Shown here piece after piece: positions 13,038 through 16,204 of a stretch of 16,204 nucleotides of DNA. The notes beneath the pieces are model-generated. The model was given only the letters and a program-made list of their open reading frames with translations. It was not told the DNA's origin and made no database searches. The stretch comes from a bacterium. Its GTDB lineage: Bacteria; Patescibacteria; Dojkabacteria; SC72. The position numbers and the translations under genes were made by a program. The stretch spans positions 1 through 16,204 of the forward strand of contig JAKPKF010000023.1 in NCBI GenBank assembly GCA_029553845.1, in the 5' to 3' direction. Positions within the stretch are counted from its first letter, which is position 1. Each line of letters starts with the position of its first letter.

Positions 13038-14300
13038 ATGAAAATTAAAAATATACAAGCAAGAGAAATACTAGACTCAAATGGTAATCCAACCATATCT
13101 ACAGAAATTGAACTACTCTGTGGGGACAAAGGAATTGCAGAAGTCCCAAGTGGAACATCCACAGGTACTACAGAAGTACTTGAACTACGAGACAAAGATG
13201 GACTTGGAGTAACAGATGCAGTAAATATCATAAATACAAAAATCAAAGATTCAGTTATTGAAAAAGATTTTGTCAGTCAGGAAGAATTTGACAACCATTT
13301 ATTATCATTGGATGGTACAGAGCAGAAAAGTACCCTAGGTGGAAACAGTATCCTCTCATGCTCCATGGCTTTCTGTAGAGCTACCGCTAATTCCCTAGGA
13401 TTAGAGCTGTACGAATATATCTCCATGATATATTCCAAAGAGAATTACAATTCCCAAAACCTCACTATGCCTACTCCACTTGTGTTAGTAATGGAAGGTG
13501 GTAAACATGGGGATTGGGCTACAGATATCCAAGAGTTCATGATAGTACCAAACAAAGAAAAGTTCAAAACATTTGAAGATGGATTCAGACAAAGTATCAA
13601 GGTATTCCAGGGTATAAGGGATATACTAAAACAGAAAAGATACTCTACTAATGTAGGCCTTGAAGGAGCATTCTCTCCAAGTGAAGTTAAAAGTAATAAA
13701 GAAGCACTAGATATCATACTTCAAGGTATACAGGAAAGTGGATATATCCCAGGAGAAGATTTTAATATAGCACTGGATATTGCAGCTTCCGAGATATATG
13801 ACAAAACTAAATCTAAATACATTCTTAAGAAAGAGAAGAAAGAGTTTAATACTTCAAACTGGGTAGAATTTCAGAAAGAACTTTATTCTAACTACCCATT
13901 AATCTCCATAGAGGATCCACTTATTGAGGACGATTGGGATGGATGGGGTACTATTACCAAAGAGCTCGGAGGAAAATACAATATAGTTGGAGATGATCTT
14001 CTTACAACAAATACCCAAAGGATACAAAAGGGCATAGATACTAAAGCAATGAACAGTGTACTAATAAAGTTAAACCAAATCGGGAGTGTAACAGAAACAC
14101 TCAATGCAATACGACTTACTGTAGATAACAAAATGACAGCCATAATCTCTCATAGAAGTGGCGAAACAAATGATTCATTCATTGCAGATTTAGTAGTAGG
14201 TACTCCTGCTACACAGTGTAAGTTTGGAGGTCCTACTAGAGGAGAAAGGCTTGTTAAATACAACAGATTACTAGAGATAGAGAGAAAGTTACTTCTTTAA
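13038..14300 (+). CDS. eno: Enolase (phosphopyruvate hydratase), divergent
   Basis: 420 residues, near the usual 415-435. Enolase converts 2-phosphoglycerate to phosphoenolpyruvate in glycolysis in the cytoplasm. The catalytic set is complete: Ser41 in the VPSGTSTG loop, His157, Glu166 (IQEFMI), Glu209, metal ligands Asp247, Glu292 (SIEDPL) and Asp319 (VGDDL), base Lys344 (LIKLNQIGS), His372-Arg373-Ser374 (ISHRSGE) and Lys395. Several normally invariant neighbours differ: DSNGNPT instead of DSRGNPT (Asn15), NVGLEGAF instead of NVGDEGGx, and MEGGKH instead of NGGxH. The protein should be active but is unlike typical bacterial enolases. A specialised family member acting on a related substrate cannot be excluded. 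The gene follows a strong promoter with no leader, and its end overlaps the convergent histidine kinase gene by 12 bases. Confidence 0.9.
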   Translation: MKIKNIQAREILDSNGNPTISTEIELLCGDKGIAEVPSGTSTGTTEVLELRDKDGLGVTDAVNIINTKIKDSVIEKDFVSQEEFDNHLLSLDGTEQKSTLGGNSILSCSMAFCRATANSLGLELYEYISMIYSKENYNSQNLTMPTPLVLVMEGGKHGDWATDIQEFMIVPNKEKFKTFEDGFRQSIKVFQGIRDILKQKRYSTNVGLEGAFSPSEVKSNKEALDIILQGIQESGYIPGEDFNIALDIAASEIYDKTKSKYILKKEKKEFNTSNWVEFQKELYSNYPLISIEDPLIEDDWDGWGTITKELGGKYNIVGDDLLTTNTQRIQKGIDTKAMNSVLIKLNQIGSVTETLNAIRLTVDNKMTAIISHRSGETNDSFIADLVVGTPATQCKFGGPTRGERLVKYNRLLEIERKLLL

Positions 14301-15134
14301 ACCCATTCGCTCAAACATATTCAAAGATATCTTCTTGGATTTCTTTTCATTCTGACCTTTGTATATTGGTAATGTGAATATGAATTTACTACCCTTGCCT
14401 AATTTACTTTCCACCCATATTTTACCTTTCATCAACTTTACTAAGCTGAATGTAACATACAAGCCCAATCCTGTTCCTCCTGGTCTAACAATATCCACAG
14501 GGTCCCAATTCTTTCCCTCAATATAGTTATCTACTCTGTAGAACTTTGTTCCTAGTTTAGATAAATCATCCTTTGGGATTCCTTGCCCTGTATCTTCTAC
14601 TGATACAGTTACATTCTGTTTGTCGTACTCTGTTTTTACAGTTACACTACCTTTCTTGGTATATTTAATTGCATTATCCAAAAGATTGTTTAAGATTTCT
14701 ATAACCCTTGTTCTGTCTGCATATATTGTTGGAGTTCTTTTTTTAGCCTTATTTACAATTTTCAGTTTCTTATCCCTTGCCTCTCTCTCATGATCGTGTA
14801 TACACATTTCTATCTCCGTTAAAAGATCTACTTCTTCGCTATTTATCTCCACCTTGTCTCCTTCCAATTTTGCAGATGAAAGCAAAGTATTAATGAGTTT
14901 AATTTCATTTTCTACTGCATCACTTATTCTGTCTAAGTATCTCTTGAATTCCTCAGGATTACTATCTACATATCTCTGAAGTAGTTCAACATTTAATTTA
15001 ACAATCGTTGCTGGAGTTCTAAGTTCATGTCCCATGATATCTATCATGTCTCTCTCTTTTTTTCTTGCTTCCTCTAGTTCAAGATCTTTTTTTCTTAACC
15101 AATACTTCTGTTTCCGTTCATCACTTTGAATCAT
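14289..15134 (-). CDS. Soluble sensor histidine kinase without input domain
   Basis: 281 residues. The short N-terminus is charged, coiled-coil-like and free of membrane segments (residues 1-30). The HisKA dimerisation domain carries the phospho-acceptor His36 in MGHELRTP. The HATPase domain has the N box ILNNLLDNAIKY (147-158), the G1 box EDTGQGIP (180-187), an F-box-like KFYR and the G2 box GGTGLGL (219-225). A basic tail of about 22 residues follows (KKSKK, ending MGLKK). With no sensory or transmembrane domain, the signal must come from a partner protein or the tail. No response regulator lies in the window, so it is an orphan here. It has its own promoter inside the end of tsaD, and its 3' end overlaps the enolase gene. 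Confidence 0.92.
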   Translation of the reverse strand: MIQSDERKQKYWLRKKDLELEEARKKERDMIDIMGHELRTPATIVKLNVELLQRYVDSNPEEFKRYLDRISDAVENEIKLINTLLSSAKLEGDKVEINSEEVDLLTEIEMCIHDHEREARDKKLKIVNKAKKRTPTIYADRTRVIEILNNLLDNAIKYTKKGSVTVKTEYDKQNVTVSVEDTGQGIPKDDLSKLGTKFYRVDNYIEGKNWDPVDIVRPGGTGLGLYVTFSLVKLMKGKIWVESKLGKGSKFIFTLPIYKGQNEKKSKKISLNMFERMGLKK

Positions 15135-15160
15135 ATGAGGCAGATTAAGATTATGAATTT

Positions 15161-15189
15161 ATTATATATACCTATTACTACAAACTCAA
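15161..15189 (-). promoter_or_regulatory. Histidine kinase gene promoter
   Basis: On the minus strand: -35 TTGAGT (15189-15184), 17 bases, -10 TATAAT (15166-15161, perfect). The -35 lies inside the last codons of tsaD and the -10 in the 43-base gap. The leader before the ATG at 15134 would be about 20 bases. Confidence 0.6.
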
Positions 15190-16203
15190 TCTAGGTTCCC
15201 TATCGATCTTCTGTATATCCTCTTTCTTAGTAATATACTCTCCTCTTACTATCTTGTAATACCCAGCTATACCTACCATTCCAGCGTTATCCCCTCTGTA
15301 CTCTCCCTTGGGATATACATATTCTAAGCCATACTTCTTTGCTACAGCTCCAATCTTTCTTACAATCTCCTCACTGTTAAACACACCTCCGCCAACAAAC
15401 AAACTCTTAATATCTGTGTTCTGTTCAATAGCCAATTCCAATTTAATAACCAAAGACTCAATAATACTATCTAGAAATCCCCTAGCAAAATCATAAACCC
15501 ATACATTATCCTTAACACCACTCTCTCTTAACTCCCTGCTCTTATAGAGTGCTGCCGTCTTTATACCAGAGTAACTAAAATTCAAATCCTTTGAATTCTT
15601 CATGGGTACACTAAAAGAAATATTTCCACTCTTTCCTTTCTTAGCAAGCTCACAGATTATTGCTCCACCTGGATACCCAAAATTTAACATTCTAGCTACC
15701 TTGTCAAATGCCTCTCCTACTGCATCGTCTAGGGTTTCTCCAAGCTTCTTGTACTTCCCAATGCCAGAGGAATATATTAGCTCTGTGTGTTTACCGGAGA
15801 TTAACAGACCCAATGCTGGAAAAAGCTCCTTTTCATTAGATATACCAGCACCCTTAGAATTAAGTAGCAGTCCTGAGAGTAGATGTCCTTCCATATGGTT
15901 AACAGGTACAAATGGTTTGTTATATTTAATAGCTAAATCTTTTGCAAATTGAAGACCTATTTCTAAGTCTATAGCCAAACCCGGACCATATGTAGCTACA
16001 ACATAGTCCATATCTTCAATCTTAAGTTTAGATTTCCTTAATGCTTCCTCATATACCAAGGGTATATTCTTCTCATGCTCACGCCTAGCAATATCTGGGA
16101 CTACTCCACCCCACTGAGAGTGAATTTCTACTTGAGAGGATACCTCGCTTGAAAGTATCCTTCTTCCTTGTAGTACGGCTACGGATGTATCGTCACAGCT
16201 TGT
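15178..16203 (-). CDS. tsaD: tRNA N6-adenosine threonylcarbamoyltransferase TsaD (5' end outside window)
   Basis: The frame is open to the right edge. Upstream of the start-like TTG at 16059 it reads TSCDDTSVAVLQGRRILSSE and then the block ending in WGGVVPDIARREHEKNIP. That is the conserved TsaD N-terminus, so only a few residues (about MxILGIE) are missing and 341 are visible. TsaD transfers the threonylcarbamoyl group to A37 of ANN-decoding tRNAs, together with TsaB and TsaE. Motifs: the metal-binding His pair in VNHMEGHLL, SGKHTEL (usually SGGHT), GETLDDAVGEAFDKVAR, FSYSGIKTA, GGGVFNSE and the C-terminal metal Asp in YRGDNAGMVGIAGY. All functional positions are present. The histidine kinase gene follows 43 bases downstream with its own promoter. 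Confidence 0.95.
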   Translation of the reverse strand, partial: TSCDDTSVAVLQGRRILSSEVSSQVEIHSQWGGVVPDIARREHEKNIPLVYEEALRKSKLKIEDMDYVVATYGPGLAIDLEIGLQFAKDLAIKYNKPFVPVNHMEGHLLSGLLLNSKGAGISNEKELFPALGLLISGKHTELIYSSGIGKYKKLGETLDDAVGEAFDKVARMLNFGYPGGAIICELAKKGKSGNISFSVPMKNSKDLNFSYSGIKTAALYKSRELRESGVKDNVWVYDFARGFLDSIIESLVIKLELAIEQNTDIKSLFVGGGVFNSEEIVRKIGAVAKKYGLEYVYPKGEYRGDNAGMVGIAGYYKIVRGEYITKKEDIQKIDREPRLSL

Positions 16204-16204
16204 G

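Noticed and set aside
1..16204. CRISPR array, insertion sequence, prophage or replication origin.
   Set aside because: No regularly spaced repeats, transposase, phage gene or DnaA-box cluster was seen on reading both strands.

Overview
The window is AT-rich and almost completely packed with genes. It has 15 protein-coding genes on both strands, three tRNA genes, and no gene-free stretch above about 100 bases. It looks like ordinary chromosome from a small-genome bacterium, most likely of the Patescibacteria/CPR kind (for instance near Dojkabacteria or Microgenomates). That assignment is an inference from gene content (archaeal-type AspRS, recA-recX-recJ, rmuC, TsaD), from several genes lacking a visible Shine-Dalgarno sequence, and from very short or absent mRNA leaders. 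The genetic code is standard: 13 of the 15 genes show TAA or TAG stops on inspection, the nucleotidyltransferase ends in TGA, and no gene reads through an internal TGA. No phage, insertion sequence, CRISPR array or toxin-antitoxin pair was recognised.

Layout. 2-1153 (+) is an unrecognised, probably extracytoplasmic protein whose 5' end lies outside the window. Facing it is a minus-strand DNA repair and translation cluster, recA (5801) > recX > recJ > archaeal-type aspS (ends 1158), with one good promoter ahead of recA. Behind recA lies a putative N-formylglutamate amidohydrolase-like gene. A plus-strand pair follows: a secreted/membrane DUF5684-like protein and a C-terminally short DUF1846/UPF0371 protein. 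The latter runs tail-to-tail into rmuC. Divergent from rmuC is an oligosaccharide flippase, followed by a convergent nucleotidyltransferase-fold gene.

10647-12963 holds an unusual minus-strand string: a 63-residue membrane protein, tRNA-Val(CAC) 3 bases after its stop, then the nucleotidyltransferase gene 10 bases after the tRNA. Next come a plus-strand DUF5680 protein and a convergent winged-helix/NUDIX fusion whose stop codons share one CTAG. Then come tRNA-Val(UAC) and tRNA-Leu(GAG), divergent from a sequence-divergent enolase. The right end holds a soluble orphan histidine kinase and tsaD, which is cut by the window edge.

The genes fall into a few functions: recombination and repair (recA, recX, recJ, rmuC), translation (aspS, tsaD, three tRNAs), glycolysis (enolase), envelope (flippase, DUF5684 protein, small membrane protein) and signalling (histidine kinase, HTH-NUDIX protein). 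The most striking features are architectural. All five convergent gene pairs abut or overlap at their stop codons. At least four genes have a -10 hexamer only 6-8 bases before the ATG, which implies leaderless mRNAs. Two divergent promoters share a -35 region, and two of the three tRNAs carry an A-C mismatch in the acceptor stem.
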